A stretch of DNA of 64,000 nt from Malaciobacter mytili LMG 24559 (GCF_003346775.1 NZ_CP031220.1:1-64000); one strand, 5' to 3'. Counted from the stretch's first letter, positions 1-8,511 are shown. The notes: generated from the sequence alone by a model not told the origin. Made by a program: numbers and translations.

Positions 1-1251
1 ATGAGTGCAAATCCTAAATTATTAGAGTTCAAATCAAAAATAACTTCAATAGAAGATATTTATGAATTTCTAAATAATTTAAAAAACATAAAAGTTTGGG
101 AGCATAGAGCTTCCAGTACTGCTACTTTTTTAGCAAATCCACTTGCATATGCATTAAGTCAATTAGGTATTTCTTTTACTTTTAACGAAGATATATTATT
201 TGGTACATTAGTACATGAAGCAGTAGATTTTGCTTATAAAAATCCTAATTTACCAATTAGAAAAGCAATTAAAGCTTTAATCTTAAAAGCAGGAGAAGAA
301 TACAAATATTTATCAGATGAAAGTAAATTAGAATTTGATAATTTAATTGTTGAAGCTATAAAAGCTTTTAAATTATATTACAGAAATGTAATGCCTTTTA
401 ATAAGCTAGTTTGTAGTGAAGAATATCTTGAATTAGAAATTCCTGCTGAATATTTTAGTAATTCTAGAAATATAGGAAGAATAAAATTCAAAGGAACTCT
501 TGATAGAATCTATCAAAAAGATGGTGTTCTAATCTTGTCTGATTTAAAAACAACTAGAAAAAAACTATCAACTGGTTTAAAATGGTCTGATGAATTAACA
601 AATTTATATAATGAAAAAAAAGAAGCAATGAATGAAGTTTCAAAAATTGATGCTCTTATAAAAAAGCATATCAATAGTGAAAGTGAACTTGTAGAACTTG
701 AAAATGAACATCATAAATTGGTTGAAGAATATAATTTGGCAATTCAAAATAAGAAAGCATTTAAATTGATCTCAAAAAAGATTGAGAAAATTGAAAAGCA
801 AATTACAACTTGTAAAGAAAACATAGCAAATATAGAAATCTGGCAAGAAACATTAAAAAATCTTAATCTCAAAATAAGTGATTTAACTAAAAAAATAAAT
901 CCATTACTACGAATATATAATGAAGAATTATATAATGCAGAAATTAAAGAGTGCAAAAATAGATATATGTTGCAATTAGCATTATATTCTATGATGTATT
1001 CATTTAATTATGGAAAATTAATTAATAAATTTAGAATAGAATTACTTATAAGAGGTAAAGATGGTCCAGAGATTAAAATTTATGAATGGGATTTAATACA
1101 AGAAGATTTAATAAAAGCTGAGTCAGTATTAATTCAATTAATAGAGACGATAGAAGCTGTGTTTGATGGAGTTAATCCAAAAATACTTTTTAGACAGAAT
1201 CCGTATACTTATTATGGTTCTGAATTAAATGATTATTTAAAAAGTTTATAA
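1..1251 (+). CDS. PD-(D/E)XK exonuclease, RecB/Cas4-like
   Basis: 416 aa. Probably the 5'-3' resecting exonuclease partner of the RecT encoded next. Core motifs of the PD-(D/E)XK nuclease fold are visible: GTLVHEA with H72, GTLDRIY with D168, SDLKTT with D181 and K183, and the QLALY motif with Q325. A charged, coiled-coil-like insertion (about residues 195-300) splits the motif III and Q-motif halves, which is unusual. The protein starts MSANP, and the first 19 bases match the 3' end of the 515-bp repeat at 45596-46110, so a repeat copy and its promoter probably lie just upstream of the window. The start at position 1 is consistent with this. The family call is firm; polarity and partner are inferred from context. 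Confidence 0.85.
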   Translation: MSANPKLLEFKSKITSIEDIYEFLNNLKNIKVWEHRASSTATFLANPLAYALSQLGISFTFNEDILFGTLVHEAVDFAYKNPNLPIRKAIKALILKAGEEYKYLSDESKLEFDNLIVEAIKAFKLYYRNVMPFNKLVCSEEYLELEIPAEYFSNSRNIGRIKFKGTLDRIYQKDGVLILSDLKTTRKKLSTGLKWSDELTNLYNEKKEAMNEVSKIDALIKKHINSESELVELENEHHKLVEEYNLAIQNKKAFKLISKKIEKIEKQITTCKENIANIEIWQETLKNLNLKISDLTKKINPLLRIYNEELYNAEIKECKNRYMLQLALYSMMYSFNYGKLINKFRIELLIRGKDGPEIKIYEWDLIQEDLIKAESVLIQLIETIEAVFDGVNPKILFRQNPYTYYGSELNDYLKSL

Positions 1252-1328
1252 TAACCCCAAAAGGGAGTAGTTGACTCCCTTGGGAGAAATAACTATTCCC
1301 TTTAATTAAATATAAAAAGGAAAAAGTT
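1252..1328 (+). promoter_or_regulatory. Tandem-hairpin anti-SD leader L1 (recT)
   Basis: Reference description of the leader family. Full form: P1 is a short hairpin after GUUGC; P2 is a long hairpin opened by ACCC and closed by GGG(U); P3 is a short hairpin whose 3' arm can instead pair with the Shine-Dalgarno (SD). Here P1 is absent. P2 is CCCAAAAGGGAGT / ACTCCCTTGGG with an AA bulge. P3 is GGGA / TCCC. The P3 3' arm TTCCCTTT opposes SD AAAAGGAA, eleven bases before the recT ATG. Pairings were drawn by eye. Confidence 0.65.
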
Positions 1329-2453
1329 ATGGGAAGTTTATCACAATATGCAACAAAAGTTGTTGCTGATAGAAAAGAAAACAGTATTAGTACAATAAGA
1401 AAATTATTGGAAATAAAAAAAGAAGAAATAGTTTCATTTGGAGTTGAATTTGAAAGATTTAAATCAACACTAATTAGATTATTTGCAAATAGTGACCTAA
1501 ATGAGTGTTCTCCAATGTCTGTTGTTGATGCAGCTATGAAAGTTGCTAGTTTAAATCTAGATTTAGATCCTACTCTTGCACAAGCTTATGTAATTGCTAG
1601 ATACAACAATAAAGAAAAATGTAAAATTGCAACATTTATGATTGGTTATCAAGGTTTATTAGAACTTGCACGTAGAAGTGGAGATGTAAAGAAAATTGAA
1701 ACTCATATTGTTTGGGAAAATGAAAGATATCAATATTATGTTGGAGAAAATGGTACTGTTATAGAGCACTATCCTTTACGTCCATCAAAACGTGGAAAAG
1801 AAAGAATTGCAGTTTATGTTTTAGCATATTTAGTCAATGGTGAAATTTACAAAGAATGGGTATGGGATGAAGAAGTAATTGAAATAAAAAACATGTCTTT
1901 AAGTTCAATTAAACCTGACAAACAAAGATATTCACCTTGGGCTGCAAATGTCATATCAGAAGATGGAATGTGGAAGAAAACAGCCATTAGAAGATGTATG
2001 AAATATTTGCCAAAATCAAAAGAATTAATTAAATTTTTAGAAGAAGAAGACAATTACAATAGTGATAACTCTACTCTTATTGATGTAAATATAGAAAATA
2101 ATGAAAACAAGCCAAATGTGCAAAACACAGTTGTAAAACCTCAAACAGTTGAAAGACAACAAGTGCAAAACACAGTTGTAAAACCTCAAACAGTTGAAAG
2201 ACAACAAGTGCAAAACACAGTTGTAAAACCTCAAACAGTTGAAAGACAACAAGTGCAAAACACAGTTGTAAAACCTCAAACAGTTGAAAGACAACAAGTG
2301 CAAAACACAGTTGTAAAACCTCAAACAGTTGAAAGACAACAAGTGCAAAACACAGTTGTAAAACCTCAAACAGTTGAAAGACAACAAGTGCAAAACATTG
2401 ATCCATTTGCAAATGTTATCGAAGAAAATTTTGATGAACTTTCAATTTTTTAG
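1329..2453 (+). CDS. recT: RecT-family ssDNA-annealing recombinase
   Basis: 374 aa. Promotes annealing of complementary single strands during homologous recombination, normally with a 5'-3' exonuclease, which is encoded immediately upstream. The conserved RecT core lies in residues 1-245, with the SVVDAAMKVASLNLDLDP and GYQGLLELARRSG motifs, followed by VLAYLVNGE and WAANVISEDGMWKKTAIRR. A linker of six perfect 15-residue repeats (about residues 264-353) precedes the end ENFDELSIF. ELSIF resembles a weak sliding-clamp motif. SD AAAGGAA follows leader L1. Family assignment is strong. Confidence 0.92.
   Translation: MGSLSQYATKVVADRKENSISTIRKLLEIKKEEIVSFGVEFERFKSTLIRLFANSDLNECSPMSVVDAAMKVASLNLDLDPTLAQAYVIARYNNKEKCKIATFMIGYQGLLELARRSGDVKKIETHIVWENERYQYYVGENGTVIEHYPLRPSKRGKERIAVYVLAYLVNGEIYKEWVWDEEVIEIKNMSLSSIKPDKQRYSPWAANVISEDGMWKKTAIRRCMKYLPKSKELIKFLEEEDNYNSDNSTLIDVNIENNENKPNVQNTVVKPQTVERQQVQNTVVKPQTVERQQVQNTVVKPQTVERQQVQNTVVKPQTVERQQVQNTVVKPQTVERQQVQNTVVKPQTVERQQVQNIDPFANVIEENFDELSIF
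2118..2396 (+). repeat. Six 45-bp perfect tandem repeats inside recT
   Basis: Six identical in-frame 45-bp units at 2118, 2163, 2208, 2253, 2298 and 2343, then a 9-bp partial unit. Each encodes VQNTVVKPQTVERQQ. Perfect identity at the DNA level implies recent expansion or continuing slippage; linker length is probably variable between isolates. The polar repeat should act as a flexible tether between the RecT core and the acidic C-terminus. Long antisense frames across this stretch are artefacts of the repeat. Confidence 0.95.
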
Positions 2454-2462
2454 GAGTAAATG

Positions 2463-2807
2463 ATGTTAAATATATTAGGAACTGTATTATTAGGAATAGT
2501 TATTTTTAGTTTATTACTTTATTATTTAATTAAAAAAGCTAGAAATGATAGAGCAGTAAGAAACGACTTACTTGCATTTTCTTACTTAATTATTAATTTA
2601 GGACCAAATATTTCAGCTTTTGGAATAATTGAATTAATAACTGCAAATGAACTAAAAGAGAAGTTATTTTTATGTATGTTTATCATACTTGGAATTTTAA
2701 TTATGCTACTTGGTAGAAAAATTAGAAATATTCTTTATGAGATAACAAAAAATAAAAAGAAAAGAAATCTAATGACAAATGTTGCACTAGGAGTAAAAGA
2801 TGATTAA
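2463..2807 (+). CDS. Small integral membrane protein
   Basis: 114 aa from the second ATG. I prefer it because AGGAG at 2452-2456 is 6 nt away, against 3 nt for the ATG at 2460. Three hydrophobic segments are visible, roughly residues 1-22, 42-62 and 70-88, separated by basic stretches, so it should sit in the inner membrane. Its last segment followed by GRKIRNIL resembles the end of the membrane proteins at 19379 and 39720. It is coupled to recT (9 bp gap) and overlaps the next gene. Function not recognised. Confidence 0.65.
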   Translation: MLNILGTVLLGIVIFSLLLYYLIKKARNDRAVRNDLLAFSYLIINLGPNISAFGIIELITANELKEKLFLCMFIILGILIMLLGRKIRNILYEITKNKKKRNLMTNVALGVKDD

Positions 2808-3078
2808 AGCACCAAAAACAAAAAGTCAGGTGTTTAAACTTATTTTAAACTTATTGCTACCAACAAATACTGATATTAAAAAAATCAGTAATGGGTATTC
2901 GACAATCCGTCATTTGAAAGAGTGTGGAAGTGAAGCCATATATGATGTCAAATCAGATATTGTTAGAATTACAAAACTTAGTAAAGAATATGTAGGTAGT
3001 ACCTATGAAGACACTACTGAATCAAAGCGGTATAAAGTCATTAGTACAAAAGAAAAAATGATTTTAAAACCACTTTAA
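2800..3078 (+). CDS. Hypothetical basic protein
   Basis: 92 aa, not recognised. Lysine- and serine-rich with no obvious motif and no membrane segment. It starts 8 bp inside the upstream gene with a good GGAG SD, so translation is probably coupled. Its 3' end overlaps by 15 bp the tail of a small - strand gene at 3064-3243. Confidence 0.6.
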   Translation: MIKAPKTKSQVFKLILNLLLPTNTDIKKISNGYSTIRHLKECGSEAIYDVKSDIVRITKLSKEYVGSTYEDTTESKRYKVISTKEKMILKPL

Positions 3079-3243
3079 TAAAAAATATCTTATTTTCGGA
3101 TCATCCTTATACTTATTAATAATTAGTAAAAAAAATGCTAAACCAAAACCAATTATAGATATGTAGTATAAACTACTGTCTTTTGTTGAGATTATATAAG
3201 AAGAAGGGATAATGAAAATTAAGAAAACGTAAAAGTAAATCAT
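3064..3243 (-). CDS. Small membrane protein, antisense orientation
   Basis: 59 aa, start ATG at 3243 on the - strand, with AAAGGAT 8 nt upstream. Two hydrophobic stretches (residues 2-18 and 26-42) separated by STKDSS, then a charged tail KYKDDPKIR. This is the only sizeable - strand gene candidate in the first 40 kb and it runs tail-to-tail into the gene at 2800. The pattern resembles the 30-aa - strand membrane peptide at 40083-40175. A good SD and membrane-type composition support it; function unknown. Confidence 0.5.
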   Translation of the reverse strand: MIYFYVFLIFIIPSSYIISTKDSSLYYISIIGFGLAFFLLIINKYKDDPKIRYFLLKWF

Positions 3244-3279
3244 ATATGCAATCCTTTAAATTTGCATATTTTACAAATA

Positions 3280-3371
3280 GTTTGCTTTAAATAAGCTAAC
3301 CCAATTGGGATATTAATTTGTCCCAAATTGGGACAGAGTATATCCATTAAAAATCAAGTAAGGGAATACTT
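3280..3371 (+). promoter_or_regulatory. Tandem-hairpin anti-SD leader L2
   Basis: P1: GCTT / AAGC with loop TAAAT, then TAACCC. P2: CCCAATTGGGA / TCCCAAATTGGG with one bulged A. The switch arm AGTATATCC can pair with GGGAATACT, which contains the SD (one mismatch, one G-U pair). Note that the SD context here is GGGAATACTT, not AAGGA, and the opposing arm changes to match. Confidence 0.7.
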
Positions 3372-3635
3372 ATGATAACAATATTTAAAACAAATCCATT
3401 TTTAAAAGGAACAATAATTGCAATGTTAACATTTGCAAGTTTTTTTGTTCATCCCGTAGTAGGAATCTTCGTATCAGCAACAGTATTTGCACTTTATGAA
3501 GTTATACAAATAAAAGGTTTAGAAAATAAATATAGTGGAAAAAAATATTTTTACGGAGTACTGTTTTTGATACTATTTATATTTTTTATAAAAGTAACTG
3601 TTTTTACAAAAGAAATTTATTATATATTTAATTAA
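3372..3635 (+). CDS. Small membrane protein
   Basis: 87 aa with hydrophobic segments at about residues 12-32 and 62-80 and a polar middle IKGLENKYSGKKY. Probably two or three inner-membrane passes. First gene behind leader L2; the downstream neighbours are a small acidic protein and SSB. Not recognised. Confidence 0.6.
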   Translation: MITIFKTNPFLKGTIIAMLTFASFFVHPVVGIFVSATVFALYEVIQIKGLENKYSGKKYFYGVLFLILFIFFIKVTVFTKEIYYIFN

Positions 3636-3647
3636 TAAGGAAAGAAA

Positions 3648-3899
3648 ATGAAAAAAATTTTAATAGGACACTATGTAGGTTCACAAATGGAACCTTGTGT
3701 TGAGGAGTTTAATCTTCAACAAGTAGAAGCTGCATTTAAATATGCAGAAGAAAACCACAATCCAAAGTCAATGTGGTCGTTAGAAGATTGTGCTTATGCA
3801 CACTTAGGGATTAATGTAGATAAGATCTACATAATAAGAGAAAGTAATAAATCTTCGATTAAAGAAGATAAAGAAGATTTATTAAATGAATTAAGATAA
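3648..3899 (+). CDS. Hypothetical small acidic protein
   Basis: 83 aa, SD AAGGAAAG 7 nt before ATG. Soluble, acidic C-terminus (KEDKEDLLNEL). No motif recognised. Lies 14 bp before ssb in the same operon, so it may be co-expressed with replication proteins. Confidence 0.6.
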   Translation: MKKILIGHYVGSQMEPCVEEFNLQQVEAAFKYAEENHNPKSMWSLEDCAYAHLGINVDKIYIIRESNKSSIKEDKEDLLNELR

Positions 3900-3913
3900 G
3901 GAAGGAAAGAAAG

Positions 3914-4423
3914 ATGTATAATAAAGTATTAATGGTAGGAAATCTTACTAGGAATATTGAGCTTAGATATTTACCAAGTGGTTCTGCGGTAGCAAAATCT
4001 GCAATTGCAACAAGTTATAAATATAAAACTGCAACAGGTGAGCAAAAAGAAGAAGTTTGCTTTATGGATTTTACTATTTTTGGAAGGTCTGCTGAAGTTG
4101 CTAATCAATATTTAAAAAAAGGCTCTAAAGTCTTACTTGAAGGAAGATTGATATTTGAACAGTGGGCTGCACAAGATGGTTCTAATAGAAGTAAACACTC
4201 ATTAAGAGTTGACAATATGAAGATGCTTGATACAAAGAGTGAGAATTCAGAAGAACAAAATAGACCAAAAAATCAGTATCCGCAAAATACACAATATCAA
4301 CAGAATACACAACAATATCAATCAAAACAGAATATGAATTATAATTCAGTCTCAGAAAATAACTTTAGTTATGTAGAGAATATTCCTGAAATTGATATAA
4401 ATGAAGATGAGATTCCTTTCTAA
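3914..4423 (+). CDS. ssb: Single-stranded DNA-binding protein
   Basis: 169 aa. Binds and protects single-stranded DNA in replication and recombination. N-terminal OB fold with the typical start MYNKVLMVGNLTRNIELRYLPSG, then FMDFTIFGRSAEVANQYLKKGSKVLLEGRL. A Q/N-rich flexible linker (about 112-150) precedes the acidic tip NEDEIPF, the classic SSB interaction tail. Normal length for bacterial SSB. Encoding its own SSB fits a self-replicating element. Confidence 0.95.
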   Translation: MYNKVLMVGNLTRNIELRYLPSGSAVAKSAIATSYKYKTATGEQKEEVCFMDFTIFGRSAEVANQYLKKGSKVLLEGRLIFEQWAAQDGSNRSKHSLRVDNMKMLDTKSENSEEQNRPKNQYPQNTQYQQNTQQYQSKQNMNYNSVSENNFSYVENIPEIDINEDEIPF

Positions 4424-4433
4424 TAGGAACAAC

Positions 4434-4481
4434 AGTTGCCAATGGGCTAATAAATAGCCCATTAGGGCAAAAGGATAAAAA
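4434..4481 (+). promoter_or_regulatory. Reduced leader L3 (primase)
   Basis: Minimal member of the leader family: AGTTGCC closes against GGGCAA, enclosing hairpin ATGGGCTA / TAGCCCAT. P3 and the SD-pairing arm are missing, and SD AAAAGGAT is free. This gene would be unswitched if the model is right. Confidence 0.55.
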
Positions 4482-6191
4482 ATGTTAAATTTAAAATATT
4501 ATGCAAACACTTATTTAAGTGATAAAGAATCTGAAATATTTTTAAAATATTTTGCAAAGACTAAAATTAAGAATTTAGAAACATTTGTTTTTATGCTTAA
4601 TAAAGTTGAGCAGAATATTGCTTGGATTAATAATGAAGAAGATAAAAATAAATTAAGAATCATCTTTCCTCGTTTAGAGGCAAGTTTAAAAGATATAACA
4701 CCATCTTTTAATAAGTTATTAGAGTTCCTATTAGAAAAAGTAGATACAGTTGAAATGTTTACTGAATTTAATTGGAAAAAAGATAATCATGGTGGAATCT
4801 GCCCAAATTGTGGGGAAAGAGAGTTATTTGCAACTAATCATGGTAAGGGTGGCTTTATAAAATGTAATAGAGCCAATAACTGTGGGTATGTAGGTAATGT
4901 CTTTGGTTATTTAACTAAAACAAAAGGTATGTCAACAAAAGATGCTTTAAATGAAATATCAAATAGAGTTGGTATTGACTTAGATGCATATAAAAAGTCT
5001 TTTGAAGTTCATTGTGATGGAAATAGTCAAATAAACTATAATACAAAACCAAAAATTGTTAAAATTGATAGAACAATTGTAGCAAATAAAGAAATTGCTT
5101 ATGAAAAATTAGAACCTTCAAAAGGTGTAAAAGAATATAACTTTTATGAGTTAATAAATAGTTATAATGATTTAACAGAAAAAGATAAGTTTTGTGTAGT
5201 TGTTTCAAGTATATATCATTATAGTTTGAAAACTAACCAAAATGCAAAAAATAATTATTATGTAGGTAGAAATATTTCAGGTAAATACGAGCCTATGTTA
5301 AAAAGTAAAATAATTAAAATAGTCAAACAAATTGGTTATTTAAGTATGTCAAATGATGTACCTAATTTAATTTCTTATTTGACTTCAAAATTTCCTTTAG
5401 CTGATTTAGTAAAGTTTGGAATTTTGAATGATGCAAATCATAAAGTGCCCTACTCTTTTAAGCATTTTAGTGAGGAAGGTTTTATAGTTATTCCAAATTT
5501 TGATTTATACTCAAATTTAATTTTAGGATTAAAATTAAGAAATACAAAATTAGCTGAATGGCAAAATAGTTCAATGAAAGAGCCTGAGCTTTCTTATGGA
5601 AGAATTGCAAGTCCATATCCATATGGATTAAACATTGATGCACTAAAAGAGAATTATGACTTCAGATTTTTTGAAGGCCAAATAGATATGTTTTCAATTC
5701 CTGAAAAAGATAATGTTTGTGATCTTGCTATTCCAGGTGTTTATGGATTAAAACAAGAGCAATTAGGTCTTTTTAAAGGTAAAAAAATTGAACTGTGGTA
5801 CGATCAAGATGATGCAGGACAAAAAGTTGCAAATGGAAGTTTGATTATTAGGATAGAACAATCATTTGATTTAACTTCTTTAAAAGATAAAGGTTTCATT
5901 GAAGAGTTAAAAAGAACAAAATACTCAATTAATTTCGAGTTCAATGAAAATATTATAAAAGTAAAAGATATTGAATTTCCAAAAAATAGAAACGGTTTAG
6001 AAAAATTTAGAATGATTGAAGTCATTACTAAAAGAAGAAATATTCCATATCAAACTAGACAAATAAAAGGTCTAAAAGATAAATTGATTGAAGCAGGAGT
6101 ACTAGAAGTAACTGTTAAACAATGGGATACTAAATTAGGTTCTGATGTAAATGATGTCCTAAAAAGAGGGAATATTAGATACTTAATATAA
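4482..6191 (+). CDS. DnaG-type DNA primase (CHC2 zinc finger + Toprim)
   Basis: 569 aa. Makes RNA primers for DNA synthesis. About 100 N-terminal residues of unknown type precede a CHC2-like zinc finger: C107, C110, C128 and C134 (CPNC, KCN, NCGY). A Toprim domain follows, with FEGQIDMFSIPE (E398) and WYDQDDAGQ (D441, D443). The end WDTKLGSDVNDVLKRGN resembles primase/helicase Toprim tails. No Walker A helicase motif is present, so this is a primase without the helicase half of phage T7 gp4-type proteins. Placed between ssb and dnaN as a replication module. The four-cysteine spacing differs somewhat from canonical DnaG. Confidence 0.85.
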   Translation: MLNLKYYANTYLSDKESEIFLKYFAKTKIKNLETFVFMLNKVEQNIAWINNEEDKNKLRIIFPRLEASLKDITPSFNKLLEFLLEKVDTVEMFTEFNWKKDNHGGICPNCGERELFATNHGKGGFIKCNRANNCGYVGNVFGYLTKTKGMSTKDALNEISNRVGIDLDAYKKSFEVHCDGNSQINYNTKPKIVKIDRTIVANKEIAYEKLEPSKGVKEYNFYELINSYNDLTEKDKFCVVVSSIYHYSLKTNQNAKNNYYVGRNISGKYEPMLKSKIIKIVKQIGYLSMSNDVPNLISYLTSKFPLADLVKFGILNDANHKVPYSFKHFSEEGFIVIPNFDLYSNLILGLKLRNTKLAEWQNSSMKEPELSYGRIASPYPYGLNIDALKENYDFRFFEGQIDMFSIPEKDNVCDLAIPGVYGLKQEQLGLFKGKKIELWYDQDDAGQKVANGSLIIRIEQSFDLTSLKDKGFIEELKRTKYSINFEFNENIIKVKDIEFPKNRNGLEKFRMIEVITKRRNIPYQTRQIKGLKDKLIEAGVLEVTVKQWDTKLGSDVNDVLKRGNIRYLI

Positions 6192-6209
6192 CAATGAAAG
6201 GAATTTGTT

Positions 6210-6485
6210 ATGGGTAAAATTATAGATATTAATGCCCTACTCCATAATCTAGGAGCAAAAAATATTGATGATTTAGAAAAAGTTATTAATATATCTGCCC
6301 CAAGTATGGTGGAGTATTTAATTAGACAGTTATCTGATGATAAAAAATATACATCAGATTTAAATTTATCAAATGTAGAAAAAACAATTAATATTGGTGA
6401 AATTGATATACACTTTGATTATGAAAAAAATTGTCACATCATAGACAATTATAAAAAAGATGATACTTTAAATTTAGATTTTTAA
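6210..6485 (+). CDS. Hypothetical protein
   Basis: 91 aa, soluble and acidic, helix-rich N-terminus (LHNLGAKNIDDLEKVI). SD AAAGGAA 8 nt upstream. Lies 18 bp after the primase, so probably part of the same transcript. Function not recognised. Confidence 0.6.
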   Translation: MGKIIDINALLHNLGAKNIDDLEKVINISAPSMVEYLIRQLSDDKKYTSDLNLSNVEKTINIGEIDIHFDYEKNCHIIDNYKKDDTLNLDF

Positions 6486-6490
6486 TATTT

Positions 6491-6507
6491 TGTCCCAAAT
6501 TGGGACA
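6491..6507. repeat. TGTCCCA-AAT-TGGGACA palindrome
   Basis: Perfect 7-bp inverted repeat with a 3-nt loop. The same palindrome is embedded in P2 of leaders L2 and L5 and begins all four copies of the 515-bp repeat (TACTGTCCCA / TGGGACAGTA). Standing alone between the 91-aa gene and leader L4 it may be a terminator without a U tract, or a protein-binding operator. Confidence 0.7.
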
Positions 6508-6518
6508 GTATAAAAAAT

Positions 6519-6617
6519 AGTTGCATTTTAATGCTAACCCCAAAAAGGGATATTTATCTATCCCTTGCGGGGATAGTGTATTCCTTAATATTAAATAATA
6601 ATTATAAGGATAATAAA
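6519..6617 (+). promoter_or_regulatory. Tandem-hairpin anti-SD leader L4 (dnaN)
   Basis: P1: GCATT / AATGC, then TAACCCC. P2: CCCC / GGGG plus AAGGGATA / TATCCCTT. P3: GGATA / TATTCC with a one-base bulge. The P3 3' arm TCCTTA is the exact complement of the SD TAAGGA. The long upstream frame through this leader lacks an SD and is not coding. Confidence 0.75.
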
Positions 6618-7670
6618 ATGAAAACTACTATTCATACAAAACAATTCAAAAATAGAGTAACAATTGCAAGTAACTATGTTCCAAAAGGAAAAGATGATAA
6701 GCAAGTTATTTCTTTCTATTATATTTCAAAAGAATTTTTACAAATTAAAGCTACTGATTTTATTGAAACAATTGAATTTAAAATCAATTGTATTGATTTG
6801 GATCAGTTCGAACCATTTTCAGTAAATGGAAAACAATTAGCACAAATTCTTAAAGTGATTAAAAGTGATACTTTCAGTTTAGAAGTAGATGATTCTTTTC
6901 TTCATATTAAAGATGGAAGAAATAAAGCAAAAATAGAAAAATATGCAGATGTTGTAGATTTTGAAATTGAAGATAAAGTAATAAACACTTTTGAATTAAC
7001 TCAAACTATTATTGCAGCATTAAGAAATTCACAACATTCAATAGACTTAAATTGTCCTAAGATTGAATTAACTGGTGCTCTTATTGATGCAAAAAATGGT
7101 TACTTAAATGTAGTATCATCTGATACTAGAAGATTAACCGTTCAAAATGTTTCTACATCTGACAAAAACTATGAATTCATCTTACCATTACAAGCAATTA
7201 ATACAATTTCAAAGTATTTCAGTTCAAGTTCCGTAACTGTAAATATTACTGAAAGTAGAATTTTTGTGGCAAATGATACAAACAGGTATTCTTGCAAAAA
7301 AATAAATGGTATTTATGTAGATTATAATCGTGTTATCCCAAAAACTTTCAAACTTACTGTTGATGTAGATAAAGCATTATTTTATAGTTTAATAAATGAT
7401 GCTTCTGTTATTGATAAACAAGTAATTGTTGATATTTCAAATAACACTATAAAAGCAAGTGCAGTTGATAAAAGTGTGACTTGTGAAGAACCATTGGAAA
7501 ACATTGAAGGTATCAATATGATTATGGTATTTAATTCTAGATATTTACTGGAATTTCTTGATATTTGTCACGATGGAGATATCACAATTAATTTTAATGA
7601 TGCAAAGTTACCAATATTATTAACTCAGGGTAATTTAACTGAAGTGATAATGCCAATTGTTTTAGAATAA
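6618..7670 (+). CDS. dnaN: DNA polymerase III beta sliding clamp
   Basis: 350 aa. Ring-shaped processivity factor that tethers polymerases and repair or modification enzymes to DNA. Hallmarks: GALIDAKNGYLNVVSSDTRR (domain II), VDYNRVIPK, and the C-terminal VFNSRYLLEFLDIC, GDITINFND and VIMPIVLE. Slightly shorter than chromosomal DnaN (about 355-370 aa). Start chosen at 6618 because AAGGA lies 7 nt before it. A clamp encoded on the element is notable given that several proteins here end in QLxLF. Confidence 0.93.
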   Translation: MKTTIHTKQFKNRVTIASNYVPKGKDDKQVISFYYISKEFLQIKATDFIETIEFKINCIDLDQFEPFSVNGKQLAQILKVIKSDTFSLEVDDSFLHIKDGRNKAKIEKYADVVDFEIEDKVINTFELTQTIIAALRNSQHSIDLNCPKIELTGALIDAKNGYLNVVSSDTRRLTVQNVSTSDKNYEFILPLQAINTISKYFSSSSVTVNITESRIFVANDTNRYSCKKINGIYVDYNRVIPKTFKLTVDVDKALFYSLINDASVIDKQVIVDISNNTIKASAVDKSVTCEEPLENIEGINMIMVFNSRYLLEFLDICHDGDITINFNDAKLPILLTQGNLTEVIMPIVLE

Positions 7671-7703
7671 AAAATACTAAATTTAAAAAATAAGGGAATG
7701 AAA

Positions 7704-8147
7704 ATGAAAAAAATAGAATTATTAAAGTCGTTATTAGAAGAATTAAAAGACAGTATTGATATTTCTTTATTAATTGAAAATGTTAATAAAGATTTAGAAA
7801 TAAAAAATTTTGATATTCACAACAATAATTTAAGTATTGATTTAAAAGTTAAAAATGATAATCCAGTTTTAACTAAATACAATACAGTAATGCCTTGCGT
7901 TGAGGTTGATTTTTATAAATTGCCATCAGAAATAAGACCTATTTTAGAGGAAATTGGTGCAGATGCAACACCTTCTGATCCATCATGGGTTAATGTATAT
8001 TTGTATGCGACATATCAATTAGAAAGACCTGCAAATAAACCATCAGTCTATTTTGATGCAAATAAATACAGTGATGAAACATTGCAATTATTTAAAGATT
8101 TTTACAATTCTGTAAAAGATTTTAAATATATAATAGTTAAATACTAG
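7704..8147 (+). CDS. Hypothetical protein
   Basis: 147 aa from the second ATG, which has AAGGGA 6 nt upstream (the ATG at 7698 abuts the SD). N-terminal half helical and charged (residues 1-50), C-terminal half richer in aromatic residues (PSDPSWVNVYLYATYQLERP). Soluble. Follows dnaN by 33 bp. Not recognised. Confidence 0.6.
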   Translation: MKKIELLKSLLEELKDSIDISLLIENVNKDLEIKNFDIHNNNLSIDLKVKNDNPVLTKYNTVMPCVEVDFYKLPSEIRPILEEIGADATPSDPSWVNVYLYATYQLERPANKPSVYFDANKYSDETLQLFKDFYNSVKDFKYIIVKY

Positions 8148-8156
8148 GACTATATT

Positions 8157-8405
8157 GTGAAAAATATCAGTGAAATTTACAATGATAACGGTCCTTTTGA
8201 AGTATTTGTTTTTTATTCATTTTTATTAATTGATAAAGATACTAATAAAATTACAATTAGCTCTAAAAAAGAGTTAAGAGAAGTATTTTTAAAACAATTA
8301 AAACTTAATAATAAGAAATATAAACACTTACCAAAAGAAGTAAAAAGAGATTTAAAAAATGATTTAATTAGAAGTTATGTACATATAAAAAATACATATT
8401 TTTAA
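8157..8405 (+). CDS. Hypothetical protein, GTG start
   Basis: 82 aa. Starts with GTG at 8157; AGGA lies 7 nt upstream and no in-frame ATG follows early. Lysine-rich second half (KKELREVFLKQLKLNNKKYKHLPKEVKRDLKND). Soluble, possibly nucleic-acid binding by charge only. Last gene of the dnaN group. Confidence 0.55.
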   Translation: MKNISEIYNDNGPFEVFVFYSFLLIDKDTNKITISSKKELREVFLKQLKLNNKKYKHLPKEVKRDLKNDLIRSYVHIKNTYF

Positions 8406-8416
8406 TTATTAATTGA

Positions 8417-8511
8417 GCAGTGCTCTGCGAGCTAACCCAATTGGGATATTAATTTGTCCCAAATTGGGACAAATCATATTTCATTTAGTTTATAACTTAT
8501 AAGGAAAACTT
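8417..8511 (+). promoter_or_regulatory. Tandem-hairpin leader L5 (SNF2 helicase)
   Basis: P1: GCTC-TGC-GAGC followed by TAACCC. P2 is identical to that of L2 (CCCAATTGGGA / TCCCAAATTGGG). P3 is not clear; instead AGTTT / AAACT brackets SD AAGGA, leaving it in a loop. Confidence 0.6.

Noticed and set aside
2118-2396. CRISPR-like regular repeats
   Set aside because: The 45-bp units are directly adjacent with no spacers and are in frame inside recT; no cas genes.
2037-2412. Long antisense frames opposite recT
   Set aside because: They are by-products of the 45-bp repeat, lack an SD and give repetitive low-complexity protein.
6531-6617. Longer N-terminus for DnaN
   Set aside because: The 29 extra codons run through leader L4 and lack an SD, whereas ATG 6618 has AAGGA and starts with normal DnaN sequence. 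Similar extensions at 12091, 37770, 49815 and 53252 were rejected for the same reason.
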